DNA of 64,000 nt from Branchiostoma floridae (GCF_000003815.2 NC_049992.1:3818115-3882114), one strand, 5' to 3'; shown: positions 1-13,134, counted from the first letter of the stretch. The notes: a model not told the origin generated them from the sequence alone. Numbers and translations are program-made.

Positions 1-129
1 GAGAGAATGAACCTGATGCCTACGAACAAATGGCAGAGTTTCTTCGTCGGCATCAGGGTCATACCTCCTCGTAATTTAGAGCTCGCTGACAACTCGGCCG
101 AGCTAAATTCTTGATTTGTAAACGGGACT
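1..129. mobile_element. MITE family B, right end (cut by window start)
   Basis: The sequence matches the right half of the complete element at 30659-30993, including GAGCTCGCTGACAACTCGG and the tip AAATCAAGAA.. read in reverse. It is followed by TAA (130-132), the expected 3-bp target duplication. Confidence 0.8.
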
Positions 130-132
130 TAA

Positions 133-2271
133 CGCACAGGTATGCACATGCGGAACAGGTAAATCAGGCAGGAACAGGTCAAACAGCTAAAATCAATCCT
201 ACCGGGCAGTAAAACAACTGAATTCATCGTTCTGTCGATATATTGACAACTCGACTCGGTTGACTTGTAAATCTAGTTTTAAATTTTGCTACACAAGCGT
301 AAGATCTAGATCAAGAAAGTACAGTCACCTTCCTTGTTTGGACACTTGAAATGACATTTGTTGGCGGTTCAGTACAGTGCTGAGCTTATAAGGCATTGAG
401 TGTTGGAGAGGTAGTGGCACTAGGGCATGGTTCTGGATGCTTGCTCCCTCCCGTCTTGAGTCGTGATGGCAGACCATGTGTCCCTGTCACTGGTTCTGGA
501 TGATGAAGCCCACTCTTCTCATTCCAACGCCTCCTACTTCCTTAACCGAAGTCAGGTGTCCTTTTTACACCTGATGTAGTGACGAAAGTCATGTGTGCCG
601 TTCCCAAAGACACAAAGTCTAGAAAACATAAAGGTTGTATTTTTTTTAAAATTGGCAGACGTTTTAGATAGCATCCACTATCGTTCGTCAGTGACACTTA
701 GGAGATGTGTTAAAAAGCAGGTTTGATTTGCAAAGGAGTTGAAGACAAATTCTAAATAGACTTACCTCCATCGACGAAAATAGAGTATTCTTCAAGTAAA
801 CTTACGACATGAGTATCATGAAGACAAAGGGCTTTTCCGTCACCGCACGTTGTAATTAATGAGTGGTATGTGCGAACACTCCCTCTGTGGCTGTAAGGCG
901 AAAATATTGCGTTTGTTTCACTAAGAGCAAAGTATCCACAGAGACCACGGGAAAATTGCCTCCGTAGCGTAATTTGTACAACAGACATATTGCTTCAGAC
1001 ACGCTTGTTACTTCGCCGCTACGGAAAGAGTAGGGGCATGAAAATGTATGACTGCATTAGAAGTAACATGTAGGGTTGTTTTACGTCTATCTCGTTTCAC
1101 ACATGGCATCATTCTGGCATTATTATACTGCTATCTCAGTATGCGAAGTCCTTAATTGTGCGGCAAACTTCAACAAACCGATTGTCGTAAAGTGATACAA
1201 GTTTTCCGCCGCGAAGAGCTCGCTCGGTGAACTTTGCACGACTCTTTCATACTACATACATACATACATACAGAAATGTTCCTAAATTAATTTCATAAAA
1301 TGTGATTACATTAAACAAAGAAATCTAATCCTGCCATCGTACCCAAGGAAGACAACTGATAATTTTTGTGTACAACTCTCCTGAGGAGAAACTAGGCAGT
1401 ATCTACCACTCGGTCAACATTCAATTTTCTGATACTGTTTTTGATTGTTTTAATTTCATTCTGCATACAAGTGGCTTTAGTTGAGAAGTCGCCTCATTTG
1501 ATAACTTTATACAACAGCCGCATGTTTCTCCGTCATTTAGTTCTTTGTTTCTTTTCTAGATGCGGACGGCTGGTCTAGGTACTATCATGTAGGTTCATCT
1601 GTGTTTAAGATAATTGTTGTATGGAACCACCAGCAATTACCTTCAGGACATGGGGACAAGCTATTTATCAATGTTCTGGTCATTTCAAGATAACTTAGAT
1701 CATGCGACCTGATGAAAGTGTGACGTGAGCAACGGATCAAATGTTTATCTTACGACAAACTCCCGGAACTTTGGACTAACAGGGAAGCTTTTAAAGTAGC
1801 GCATAGCTACCGTAATGATGAGAAAGATAAAGTTAGTGCCACTTACATGGCTGCTATAAAAAGTTGTAGACTGGGCAGTTTATTGCCATTATGTCTAAAG
1901 GCAAGATAGTCTTGTACGATAGCTTAGAAGTGCAAATTAAAGCTGCCTGCCTTTACAGCCCACTTAAGCCGTGGATGATGGCCTACAGATTTGTGAGGCA
2001 ATTAGCGAATGAGCAGAACCCCGGGGTGTTAATATGTCTCCTGCTACTCCAACCGGTCACATGGGCTTTTATCGTGTCTTAAATATATGGCATCAGTAAA
2101 AGTAGTTTTTATCTCGTCTCCTTTTTTTTTCACTGAAAAGACCAAGCACTTAGAGAACAGTATGCAGATATCCTGTGGTGAAGAGGTTGGCAGTTCAGGT
2201 TTTGGACCGGCTAGATGATTCTTTGAAGAGAATTACGCTTATACTGGAAAGGTCGAAGCCCCCCGGGGACG
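133..2271. other. No gene seen
   Basis: AT-rich unique-looking DNA with a short CATA repeat near 1255. The only frames are short and lack any family similarity. Confidence 0.5.
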
Positions 2272-2498
2272 TAATCTCCAAGCAGAATTTTGGCTCTGGC
2301 GTCGACGTGTTGTCTTTGGGGGCTTTAAGGCAGAATTTAGGCTCTAAATTGTTTTGGGTGTTTTTAATCGTTGGGAGCTATTTCAACGCTATCTTATTTG
2401 GCTTGGATTGCGAAACCTGGCAGAGTAAAAAAAAGCTCGACAAAAACACATAACATGATGTTCAAAACAGGCCAGGTCTAACCTCTGCTTGGAGATCA
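2272..2498. mobile_element. MITE family A, copy 1 (diverged)
   Basis: Only the tips match: TAATCTCCAAGCAGA on the left and TCTGCTTGGAGAT on the right, about 225 bp apart. The interior differs from the other copies and no target duplication is visible. It may be a related subfamily. Confidence 0.45.
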
Positions 2499-3030
2499 GG
2501 TATCAAGTTGAAGTCGGGTTCCTGTGTTTGAGGACAGCCACACGCCTTTAGAGAATAGAGAATGCACCACACCTGCCATTATTGCGAGTTCGAAAACATG
2601 CGGTTTTACTATGGCCCATACATGACAATAACCCACTCACACGCCAAACCTGTAACTTGTAATTTGACTGATTGACTATAGGTGAAACCAACCACAAGAA
2701 TCTAAACGAAGTAAACGAAGTGAAATGAATATATCTAGGCATACATATTTGTGTAGAAAAGGATTTACGTTCCCCTACAGAGCAGCATGCAAATTACTCA
2801 GGTAAAAAGAGGTTAAAAAAAACGTTATTAACAAGCAAAGGAAAAACGAGCTTTCCCTCATCCAATAAACTCAACACACAAGCTCAGGAACAATTTATCA
2901 CTCTTACTGCGTCCCGTTTGCGCAGACATCAATCCTGCTACTTAATTATCTTTCTCCTCACCGCGCGCACCTGATGCAGCCTGTTTGCTCCATCCCTAAC
3001 GACTGGACGCAACGGGGCATTATATTAGCT

Positions 3031-3133
3031 GCAGTAACATCCGGGACATTTTATCGTCCGCAATAACATCCGGGACATTTTATCACTCGCAGTAACATCC
3101 GGGACATTAATTCATCCGCCGTAACATCTCCCG
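3031..3133 (+). repeat. 30-bp minisatellite, about 3.5 units
   Basis: The unit is GCAGTAACATCCGGGACATT plus TTATCNCTC. Units at 3031, 3060, 3090 and a partial one at 3119. Confidence 0.85.
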
Positions 3134-3998
3134 TTGTCATGACAAGATAACATTGCAATAACCTTCAGACTTGGTTAAAAATTTTGCGGGCCAAGGTTCG
3201 AATCTGATGCAAGAGTTTTATTACCGAAGATTGATAGATTTGCCAAGGGCAAGAATCGACGTTCTGTGACCTTGATTTGTTCGGTAATTATCAATGCACC
3301 TTGAAGCGCTTCTGACTTTCTTTTATTTCATTGTATTAAGATGCACAGATTCAATCACTCAATGAGATGAGAGGTGTGGGCAACAGGATTATACATCCTT
3401 ACAAGGCCCACACATCCAGCGTACATGCTATAAACTACAAGAAATAAGCAAGTAAAAACTAAGAACGTAATGCATTCTAACAAGTGAACAGCAATTACAA
3501 AATAATAGCAAAGAAAAACAAAACAACAGTAAAGAAATATCTTCCCCCAGACGGTGACTAAATATCTCTGGGAACAGCTCTATATTCTGAGGCCCAGACG
3601 TTCCATCCTACGTCCCTATATATGTCTGGCTTAGGGTCAGGGGTTGTCGAGGCATAGGGGTATATCCCATTTACTTCACTTTACAGCTTTAATGACTTGA
3701 CAACAAATAAACTAGGAGCACACAGACCCACCATCCAGATAATGTTTATTTTATTCCTATCGCCATTCACGAGGCATCTGTGGCCTATATCGTGCACACC
3801 ACTGCATGCTTTATGATATGAGCTATTAGTTATTCGGAGCTGGTTATAGATACTGACACGCCGTTCCACATCGTACGTGTGTCATGTAAATTTCTGCGGC
3901 TATCAGACAAAAAGCTGCATAAAACTTCGGCAGGCCATCTTCAAAACACACAGTCGATGGTTATGGTAGAAATAAGAAGAAGGAAGGAAGGGAAAGAT

Positions 3999-4118
3999 CA
4001 ATCTCCAAGCAGATACTACGGTAGCATAAGCTGGCATTAAAAGCTGGCAGAGGAATGAAGCGGTCGGCTATACTCCTTGGTCGGCTTTGATACTATCTTG
4101 GAATCTGCTTGGAGACTA
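3999..4118. mobile_element. MITE family A, copy 2
   Basis: CAATCTCCAAGCAGATACTACGG ... TCTGCTTGGAGACTA with inner GGCTTTGATACTATCTTGG. The flanks GGGAAAGAT and GAGAAATAT match at 7 of 9 positions, consistent with an aged 9-bp duplication. Confidence 0.7.
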
Positions 4119-4292
4119 GAGAAATATCTGCCCTCAGATGGTTGGAAAAATGACATTTAGATATAAAACACAGGGCAAATACTATAAAATGTATAGGGAA
4201 AGGAAAAAATGCAAGAGAAAAATGCAAGAAACATCAAGGCCACACACCAGGGGGCCAAACATCAACCTTGACCTTCGTCTTGCCAGTCCCTA

Positions 4293-4393
4293 GCACAGAC
4301 ACAGACACACACACACATACATGCATGCACACACACACACACACACACACGCATACATACATATACACACACACACACACACATACACATACA

Positions 4394-4435
<42 letters not shown>

Positions 4436-4446
4436 GACAGACAGGC
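4293..4446 (+). repeat. (CA)n microsatellite
   Basis: About 150 bp of ACAC with interspersed CATACATA and CAGACAGA. Open frames across it are low complexity only. Confidence 0.95.
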
Positions 4447-5359
4447 ACGCACCCAGACACTCCCAAAATAACATCTCTTCGTGGATGATAAATGATACAT
4501 AGAATCGGTAGAAGTCAGACTTCAGGTGGAGGGGGCCATCTATGACCGAGAGGTCTGTAGAACCATGCCCTTGGCTGACAGGCGCTAGTTTCTACGGTCA
4601 TCTTGGGTAAGATGAAAGAAGCTGACCCATCTCCTCTATATCGCGGTGTTTCCATCTGTGATGCTACCTGGTAGTTACCTGAGATTCCGTACGTGTTTGT
4701 CACGAAATGTCAACTTTAGCAGCTGCCGCAGACCATGGATAAGTGAGTGGTCTGTGTAAATGGATATGAACACTGCTGTGTACCATGTAATATGTAGCTG
4801 AAAAGTTTTCTATTCATGAACTGTAGTATGCCTGCATGTCGTACCGACATCAACGTTACAGTGATGAGTACATTGAGAGCTAACGTATTATGTAACGTTA
4901 AGTTACTTAGGGCTTTGAAGGACCGCTAGGGATGAAGGGAAAAGGTCAAATGCAACAGAGCCACTTGTGCGACCGGTTTCTGATGCGACGATCATGATAT
5001 TGATTATAATGACGTTGATAATGTATTGTACATTGACATTAGGAACATCTTATGAAGCTTATTGTGGATCGTAATATAACTCATTTCTCAACAGTTGAAT
5101 GGTGTCTGTGAGGCTGACATGGACAGCACAGGATGGGGTCTGTGTGGATAGATCGCAATCTACACTACTGATGAAGGAAGCTAATGAAGCACAATTAATT
5201 AACAAAGAGTCGTTGAAAGAGTCTTTCATTTTTAAGCCAACCCATCAATGGGATATCATTATGTCGTTGCCTTCAGAGCTTGTCAGTTGGTCGGCCATGA
5301 CCGTAAAAGTATATATGATACCCTGCTGAACAGCCGATAGCGATGGATATCAAGGTATA

Positions 5360-5937
5360 CGAGGGGCGTGCAATTAGTAATGGTCCTGACCCATTTCCCA
5401 TAGCAGGAGATTAATGAAACTTGGCACAGTTATTAGTCTTTCTCTTCATAGGAATCACCCAGAGTTATGCATTTCTCCCATCGTTTGATGCAGCTCTGGA
5501 CACCGATTTTGTAGGACACCCCAGGTTGGTCCTCCAACTGATGCCTCATCAATGGCACAAGAGGGACGACCAGGTCTGGGAGCTGTTTCCACAGACTTCC
5601 AGCCACGTTTGAATTCAGGATGCCAGCGTTTTACAAGGTCATATGATGGGGCATCATCACCATAAGTTTCATTTATTTCATCAAAAGTCTTCTTTGGTGT
5701 GCGTCCTTTCAAATACAAAAACCGGATCACTGCGCGACACTCAACTGGTTCCATGTCACACCTGGTCCATTTCGCACCTGACTAAGTTCAAACACCAGTA
5801 AATCAAAAACCACAATTAGTTCAGAGCTGTCTTTTGCAACATAACCCATAGAGATATGAATTATTACACATACAAAATTTCATTTAGATCAGACAACTGG
5901 AAGTGGGTCAGGACCATTACTTATTGCACGCCCCTCG
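5360..5937 (-). mobile_element. Mariner element, internally deleted
   Basis: Inverted repeats of about 33 bp (CGAGGGGCGTGCAATTAG...; complement at the right end) are flanked by TA on both sides (5358-5359, 5938-5939). At 578 bp it is less than half of a full mariner (about 1.3 kb), so the middle and the DDD catalytic part are lost. The remaining gene fragment reads on the minus strand. Confidence 0.9.
5455..5754 (-). pseudogene. Mariner transposase N-terminal fragment
   Basis: The frame opens with an ATG and reads MEPVECRAVIRFLYLKGRTP, then KKTFDEINETYG, then the PRPGRPS hook. This is the helix-turn-helix DNA-binding end of mariner/SETMAR-type transposases. It runs 99 residues; after about residue 72 it loses family similarity, at the internal deletion. 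No DD(34)D domain remains, so it cannot be active, though it could still bind the inverted repeats. Confidence 0.88.
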
Positions 5938-5939
5938 TA

Positions 5940-8590
5940 AACCTGTACTCTGTCACGGCCCGTCATGATCAGCGGTACCGTTAGTTCTCCCACCATCGCG
6001 AACATCCGGCCACATGGCACTGATGTATGGCCGTTTGGGGGCGTCTTTAGGCCGTTATACGATAAATAAAGTATCACTTAATGCGAGTATGAAATGTTAT
6101 CCTACCCCTCGGGCTCGTCTGTAATTTATATTCCCATTAATATCGTTTCCCAACCGTGCAGATATAGACACTAAACCCCGTGCTAATCTATAGTCATACA
6201 TCTCAATGCACTCTTTCATGTATGATATAATACATATCGTTAGGGGCGGGCGGTGACGAATTCACAAATCTGCCAAGCATACAAAAGACCAGGCTTTTCC
6301 TGCTGTTTTATGTATCCGCATATATCTATACATCCTTTCACGTACCATACATAATGCATCTATACGTCTTCACACGCCCTAGAGGTATAACACACGTGCA
6401 ATGTGTGCGGGTGGGATCAAACATAAAGTAGGCTAGTCTTTTTTTCCCGTTTGTTTGACGTGTCTTCTAAATCTTCACATATCAGTTAACTTGATATGAT
6501 CGTCATTAGTCAGAGCCTTCAGCATAACCAAGTTGACACGTTCGTACGCAGAAGAAATCTACTGTAATGGTTGAACAGATATCTCTACGCGCCCCTTCAT
6601 ATGGTACCAAGTGTTTAGGGGAGAGTGTCGTTGGTAACACAAATCTACGTTGCCACCGCTGACATGTGTGACTGACTATTTGTGTGTTTGTGAAAATAAA
6701 TTTTAGTAGCAGTAATTTTCTTTTAATAAAACGTAAGATCGATTTCCGAAGTTCCATTCATGTTTTGTTCTTGACATACTGATGAAGGGATGTGTCTCCG
6801 TAGATTTGTGTATGTCTTGTCAACCATATACGATGTATAAAATCCATATTTCCCAGAATGGTCCTGTGATATTTACAGTTCAGGGACACCTGGTGCCGCC
6901 CACATGGTAATGATCGCAGCGGAATGTGAAAGGCATCATTTGTCAGCGGACCACAAGGGCGACATTACCATGCGGTGCCGTCCCACCACCAGCTTCTGTG
7001 GGCGGAGCGCACCTATAACCGTTAAATCACTGACAACGAGCGGTCGTCCCGCGCCTCTGGGCTTTGTTTAACGATAACAAACACTTCTCTAGCCTCTGAG
7101 GCAGGCTCCGGGACTGGCCATTTCACATGTTGCAACGCCTTTTCTTCGTGAACATGCTGTCTTTTAATCAATACAATCTTCGGATGGGTCGCCATTCGTC
7201 GCCATTGATGAGTGTCGAAGTCAAGAGTCGTCAGAACACGGTTGTCATGCTCTGTTCTAATATCTCATGCTAATGTTCTATTCCAATGTTCTATTCCAAT
7301 GCTCCATTCTAATAAAACTCTAATGTTCGATTCTAATGTTCCATTGCAATGTTCTATTCCAGTCAACACCTGCGCCACCAGTCAAATAAAAGAGAAATAT
7401 TCTTAGTAGGAGCCATGTTGCAATCAGAAAATATTAGGTTTTCAACGCTAACTTGAACAATCAAACGACTGTCAGAAAGTTTGCTATAACGGCTGATATT
7501 TCTCCAGCAAAGACAAACTTTCCAGTGGAAACGAACTTCTGACATGATCCAATATCACCCCTCCCGCTCGATCAGACAATTTCCCTCCCATTCCGGGGCT
7601 ATCCACACATCGACTCTTCAGTCGCTGCTTCCCTGAGATATGGGGTCCAGCGCTATCAACAACTATCTGGCTCTGACAACCCGATTTTTACTGTGTCTTG
7701 CCGTCAGGTTCAGTGAAATGGTCCTATTTAGTATTCATCAAACGTCGTGTTTGTAGGTGGAATGGGCAGGATTTCATCAGATGGTGATGTACGGCCGTCT
7801 ACACGCCTGGGGTAACCGTGCAGTAGATCGGGAGCTAACAGGGCACAATACTGTTATTAGAAATTATGTCACTTCGTTATCTAGTACTGGCACCGAATTG
7901 GCATCTTACAATTAGAATGTTTTACGGTTTATGATGGTCTGTACTTGTGTGTCCATGGCCACAAAAACACAACTCCTTGTGAAGCTAACTGAATATTTAT
8001 ATCCCATGAAAAATGAATTTAGACCACTTATCATTAACCCTGAAATAGTTGTAATTACTAAGTAAGAGAAGTTTTGTTTGGGGCCTGTTTGTCTGTCCGC
8101 CTGTGTTTATGCCAAATTACACAAAGAAACGTTAAGGTTTCCATACATTCTCAATGCTACTATTCTTTTCTGTTGAGTCACGTAAGTCTGTCATCTCCGC
8201 TTTCCTCCTTACCTGGTCGGAGTTACAGTCAGAGTAAGAAGAATTGTAAATGTACGAAAGGCACTCTTGGAAAAAGGCCAACTACTTTCAAACCAAAAAA
8301 GCAATTTGCCAAACATTTTGTCTTGCCAACCATTTTTTACTGGTACTTATTGCAGAACAAGACCACAATGGTACAAAAGAATGATTGTTTCTCTTGATGT
8401 AAGTTTTGATCTTTGTAGTAAAAGACGGCAATCGCAGAGCTTTATCGATCAGACCAGGGGTAACGAGCAATTAAACAGTTGATCTACCGAATCCAACCTG
8501 CTCGGGGTAACGTTATTACAGTGCTAATAAGGAGCAGGGCAGCTGGAGGGGCCATCCGACACTCAGGTTCAGAAGCGACCGGCACGCGTG
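5940..8590. other. No gene seen
   Basis: Includes a GC-rich block at about 6880-7110 (GGTGCCGCCCACATGG, GTGGGCGGAGCGCACC) that may be regulatory, and the minisatellite at 7250. No exon with good splice sites and family similarity was found. Confidence 0.45.
7250..7362 (+). repeat. Minisatellite of 13-15 bp units
   Basis: Repeated AATGTTCTATTCC with variants, about eight units. Confidence 0.75.
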
Positions 8591-8604
8591 CTGTGTGCAG
8601 AATG

Positions 8605-8774
8605 TAATCTCCAAGCAGATTCTACGGTAGCATAAGATAGTATCATAAGCTGCCAGAGACGTGATGTCGGCCTAGGAGTGTGCTTGGCTACCCAAGATGT
8701 ACTCTTTAGCCAGCTGTACTCCTTAGCCAGCTTTGATACTATCTTATGCCACTGGTAAATCTGCCTGGAGATTA
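8605..8774. mobile_element. MITE family A, copy 3
   Basis: TAATCTCCAAGCAGATTC ... TGCCTGGAGATTA with inner arms GATAGTATCATAAGCTG / CAGCTTTGATACTATC. The flanks TGCAGAATG and TGCAGCATG are a 9-bp duplication with one mismatch. Confidence 0.82.
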
Positions 8775-9759
8775 TGCAGCATGCAGATACCGGCCGACCC
8801 GGAGAGGCGACTCCAGTGTCACCCCAGGCTAGCCGCCTCTGGTGCAGGTCAAACATGATGAATATATAGCCGTGTAGGGTCGCGGCTATGATAAATATAC
8901 ATCATGCAGGGCCATACATATGAGGATTTTATTCACTTCACGAAGTACCGGCGACCTACAGACGATCTTGAGCACATGATAGACAGTTGTAGTACAGCCT
9001 TTCTGGCTCTACCGTCTCCAGATTTAAAATATATATAACGTAATATACGTGGATGCGAGTGAGATCTGCAAATGAGAACAACCATCGCAATTCAAAAAGG
9101 TGTTTGCGTAAGAACCATTCGTACAAATGTTACCCAGAGAGATTTAAAGCCAAATCATTCATGCTTTTCAGTCATATTGTTTACGAAACACATTGGACGT
9201 TGCTTCCCCGTAATGACAGTGGATTTCACGATCCTGACTTTTCGTCTATGCCCTAAAGGCGTGCTTTGGAGTCTGTGACATAACTCTTAGAGTAGGTGTT
9301 AGCACAGTTAGTACCGTCCCACACTTTTAAGTTGCTACACTCCCAGCCAGCAATTCACTTTCCCTAAACACAAGAAAAGAGGGGGGGGGGGTGAGAAACA
9401 TATACGTACAAAAATACACACATATCTATTCCCACGACTTTTCTCTTCCCAAAAGCTTCCCAAAACTGCCCGGCCGGGCCCCAGTTTGGAAATGTGACGT
9501 GCATGGGCCTCCGATGTCGTTATGTCCTACTCTCTGCTTGACTGACGTAGGAAATGTTGAAGTAATAAGGTAATAGAGATGCAGCTGGCTGTAGACTGGT
9601 GAGGTGAGGGACGACCCAGTTCGGCTACAGACCGGCCAGACATGACAGACGGCCCGCTCGCGGCAATGTTCGATCTGCAGCGGCTGCAGCTAGCCGATGT
9701 TCCGGTAGGTTTGGCAGCCTGGCACTCGCTTCCAGACCTTTAGTTCAGACGTCGTGTAG

Positions 9760-10040
9760 CGTGCGTAGTCCAGTGGTTGGTGGCCATGCCCCTGGAACTA
9801 GCAGTCGTGAGTTCGATTCCGGCTGTGTCTTTCACTCGACATGCATACTACCGGAAAGGCTTGCAATCCTTAGGACCTTGCGTTAAGCTTAACCCGTGGC
9901 CACTGTTCATTGTGCTTGTTGAAAAGAGCGAGGGGAAATTCCTATTTACAATGAACCTGTAAATACTGTATATAGCGTCTGTTCTCTCTATAATGACCAG
10001 TAGAAGACTATTTCTTCTGTGTGCAATGACTAACACTAGT
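9760..10040 (+). mobile_element. SINE family B, copy 1 (tRNA-derived)
   Basis: The head has an A-box-like TAGTCCAGTGGTTGG and a B box GAGTTCGATTCC at 9809-9820. The body (CACTGTTCATTGTGCTTG..., GAACCTGTAAATACTG, CCAGTAGAAGACTA) is shared with the copies at 18735 and 23062. The ends are not sharply defined. Confidence 0.7.
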
Positions 10041-10589
10041 GTGTAAATGCATAAAACGTGCAGCTCGGTTCTATATTATTACAATTGGTAGAACAAATTA
10101 TTCGTGTTCTTTTAGCAAGTACATTTGAAGCTGTAGGTTATCCTGGACATATGCAGAATATTCACTTATGTTTCGGTTACTGTTTTTTTTTTACGAAATG
10201 ATTTACGGCATTATTGGATTTTTTCTCTGCACATCTTACGTTTACCTTTATCCGTGTGCTAATCTATGTCAATTGTTTTTAGAATAAGCGATATCAAGTC
10301 GACGGACAGTGCAGCATTTTGAAAATAAATGCAATATTTTGAAAATATTGCAATTTTAAGCCATATTCTGTCCACTTAAAATCCCTAAATAACCAGGTTT
10401 TATAGTTAATAGAATCATTCGCAAAATCATGCCCGAGGACTAATTGCACGTACAGTCTCTAAGTACATAACAATAGTTTCCAATCAAATATAAGGTACTA
10501 CGTTAACAATGGATATAGATTACCCATCGGATAAAGGTGAACTAGGAGTAAATAATGTACTTCCTAGTGGGCAGAATGTCCTTCTGTAA

Positions 10590-10920
10590 CCCGGCGAAAA
10601 TCGATGCGCGAGCGGATGTCATCCATAACGTTCCGTCGGGCTGGCCTCATGAGATCAGCCGGGCACTAATAGGTACCGGCCCGCCCCCAGCTGCACCTGA
10701 CCCGGCCCGCGCCGGACTGATATTTGATACCCCTGATCAGGTTACCGCCGCGCGACTCTCTGACCTTGAGCTTTTATCAAACGTGACCTTGAAGGGGCTT
10801 AATAACCGCCGCTCAGAAACGGTTGGTCAGGTCAAGCCGATAAGTCGGCTGAGATTTGGGAAACGAAATTGGAAAACGGCGCGGTCCCTGGCGCGGGGCT
10901 GTATGGGGATGCGGTTTTAA
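10590..10920. promoter_or_regulatory. GC-rich island with GGATGTCATCCATA
   Basis: Much richer in GC than its surroundings. It contains AAAATCGATGCGCGAGC, GGATGTCATCCATA, then TGGCCTCATGAGATCAGCCG. The same ordered words recur at 16264-16340 and 26995-27075. Open frames here are probably a by-product of GC content. Confidence 0.3.
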
Positions 10921-11914
10921 ACTGTGGGGCTCGCTCAGTGACGTCATGTGGACATACTACAGGTCAAGCGTCCATCTGGGAGACTCTGTGGCAATCTTTA
11001 AAGCTGATACTGTATGGATCACATTTCTGCCGCTACCTTCCTCCACTTTTCTTCCCATCTTACGGATCTAAGATGACCTGATGGCATGATGAGAGAAGCA
11101 AAGTGCTTCATAAATTGGGTTCTTACTCAGTCAAGATTTCATTTCTTGTTTTGATTTCTGTTATGAATGAGAACCTTTGTTGGATGTCATTTATGAAAAG
11201 TCGCGTTACACTGCCGAACAGTATTGAAATTCTCCCTGCAGTCTAAATAACCCCATAACCGATACAGATTTGGTGCAGAATGGCTACATTAGGTCCTAAT
11301 TGGAAAGAGGGGCACTTTCGGGCATGACCCCTACGTGGCTCCGTGGTACGCCTTGCGACTCCTCGGCTATTTTTGGGCCTGGCCGGGCACCGGGTTAAAT
11401 TTCAAGAGGACTTAAAATGAATCCGGGAGCCGGTAACAAGTAGACGCCGTGACCTCCCCGTGGGTAACAATGAGGCGTATAACCCACGCAAAACCCACCC
11501 CACACCCACACCCTATCCGGCAGTCCACCGGGACAAAGTTGTGGCTTCGGACCCCGGCCGGAGCTACATCTCCGACGGGAACCGGTGACATTGGGACCTT
11601 AGCCTTAGCAAGGTGAAGGTTAAAATGGAGGGAGCTCCCTCAAGCAACTTCCAGCTAGATTTCTCGAGACTCCATTCAAAGTTTCTATCTGATACATGTC
11701 TTGACGGAGAGGGTTGAACTAGTCCAGGCAATACGCCCGTAATGATGATGATGATGTTATTGTGAAATGATGCAGGTGGATCCATTTTTAACAGTATCTG
11801 GAACTGCTAGATATCTGGAGGATGGAAACCTTAGGCGATTCCTCATGTTGTATTGGCAGAGCTCTTTTAAAATACCTTCGTGTAGATGATAACAACGATA
11901 CCCAGACTGAAATA

Positions 11915-12017
11915 CAGTCAAACCTGCCCAAGCGACCACCTCTTCTCAGCGACCACCTGGCCATTTCGACCGCTTTTTCTCGATCCCCCGGGTGGTCGTC
12001 TTGGGCAGGTTTGACTG
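11915..12017. mobile_element. 103-bp MITE with TA target duplication
   Basis: Near-perfect inverted repeats CAGTCAAACCTGCCCAAG / CTTGGGCAGGTTTGACTG, with GCGACCACC extending the arms. TA flanks both sides, as for Tc1/mariner-type elements. Diverged relatives with the same tip words occur near 27376 and 50230-50415. Confidence 0.78.
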
Positions 12018-12644
12018 TACATTCATTCATCACGGATCTTGTATTCTTATGCCATTTTGTATGTGTCTTTTTCGTCTATATACCAAACGCAAACCTGGCC
12101 TAGCTACATCGTGATTCATGCGCAGGTCTAGATTGATGCGCAGTTTCTGTACCAGCCCGGCCCTTCAGTCGTGATGGTTGGCTCGGGTTCAACACGAGGA
12201 ACCATTACGGCATCATTGTAACCCACCTGCGGGTCTCAAAGAGATACGAAACGGAGAAAATATGAGGCAACCTGGCACAGGATCACCTTTGTGAGACCCA
12301 ATCTTTCTTCAGTTCTATCTAGAATGAAGATCTGGGCCGTCAAACACCACATAAGGCAGCTTTGATATACCTCTACTGTGATACAGGGGTGCAGATTACA
12401 GGACCTGCCATAGATACGGCTCTTTTCTTCGCATATTCTTTGACGTATTGCATCAAACTCAGCAGAATAAGTTTGCTTTCAATAAACCACTCTGTGCGGG
12501 CATGTATGGGATGAAAGACCGGGGGCATTGTTGAGCGGTGATGGTGAATTTAACGTGATGATTGCAGGCGAAGACTGCCATTTCTCTGTGAGATAGGCAG
12601 CGGGATGGGAGGGAGGAGGATGAATGGACCACGTCAGTTAGATT

Positions 12645-13085
12645 TCATCCTCTGTCGGGCGGTCCAGCGAGACTCGCTGATAAGACAACTTGTTAAAGGC
12701 TTCTATACCGGCTGTCTCTTTATGTATGGCTCGAGTAGAGTCTCGTTTTGTGATGGTTGAAAATATGTTGTAGAAGTTCTCTTACTATCCCACATTAAGT
12801 GCATATGAATGAACTGTACCATCATAATCATCCTCTGTCTGTCAGTCCAGTGAGACTTACTGATAAGATAACTTGTTGAAGGCTTCTACCAGCTGTCTCA
12901 TTCTGTATACCTCGAATAGACGCTCGTTTTGTGTCGGTTGAAAATATGTTGTAGACTGAAGTTTTAACTTTCCCTCATAAAGTGCACATGAATTAACTAT
13001 CCTAACCGCTGTCTCCTTCTATATGGCTCGAGAAGACGCTCGTTTTATGTTGGTTGAAAACTTGTTGTAGAAGTTCTAACTACCC
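12645..13085 (+). repeat. Diverged tandem repeat, about 180-bp unit
   Basis: Shared blocks recur in order: CATCCTCTGTC, GATAAGACAACTTGTT, CTCGTTTTGTG, GGTTGAAAATATGTTGTAG and AAGTGCACATGAAT. The third unit is shortened to about 115 bp. Confidence 0.75.
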
Positions 13086-13134
13086 CACAAAAAGTGCACA
13101 GGAATGAATTATCCGAAATGCTTAGAATTGATAA

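Noticed and set aside
4234-4500. Overlapping open frames on both strands of the CA array
   Set aside because: They are cysteine/valine or threonine/histidine runs produced by the microsatellite.
10555-10920. 121-codon plus-strand frame in a GC-rich island
   Set aside because: Stop-poor because of GC content; the conserved words are non-coding and recur elsewhere out of frame.
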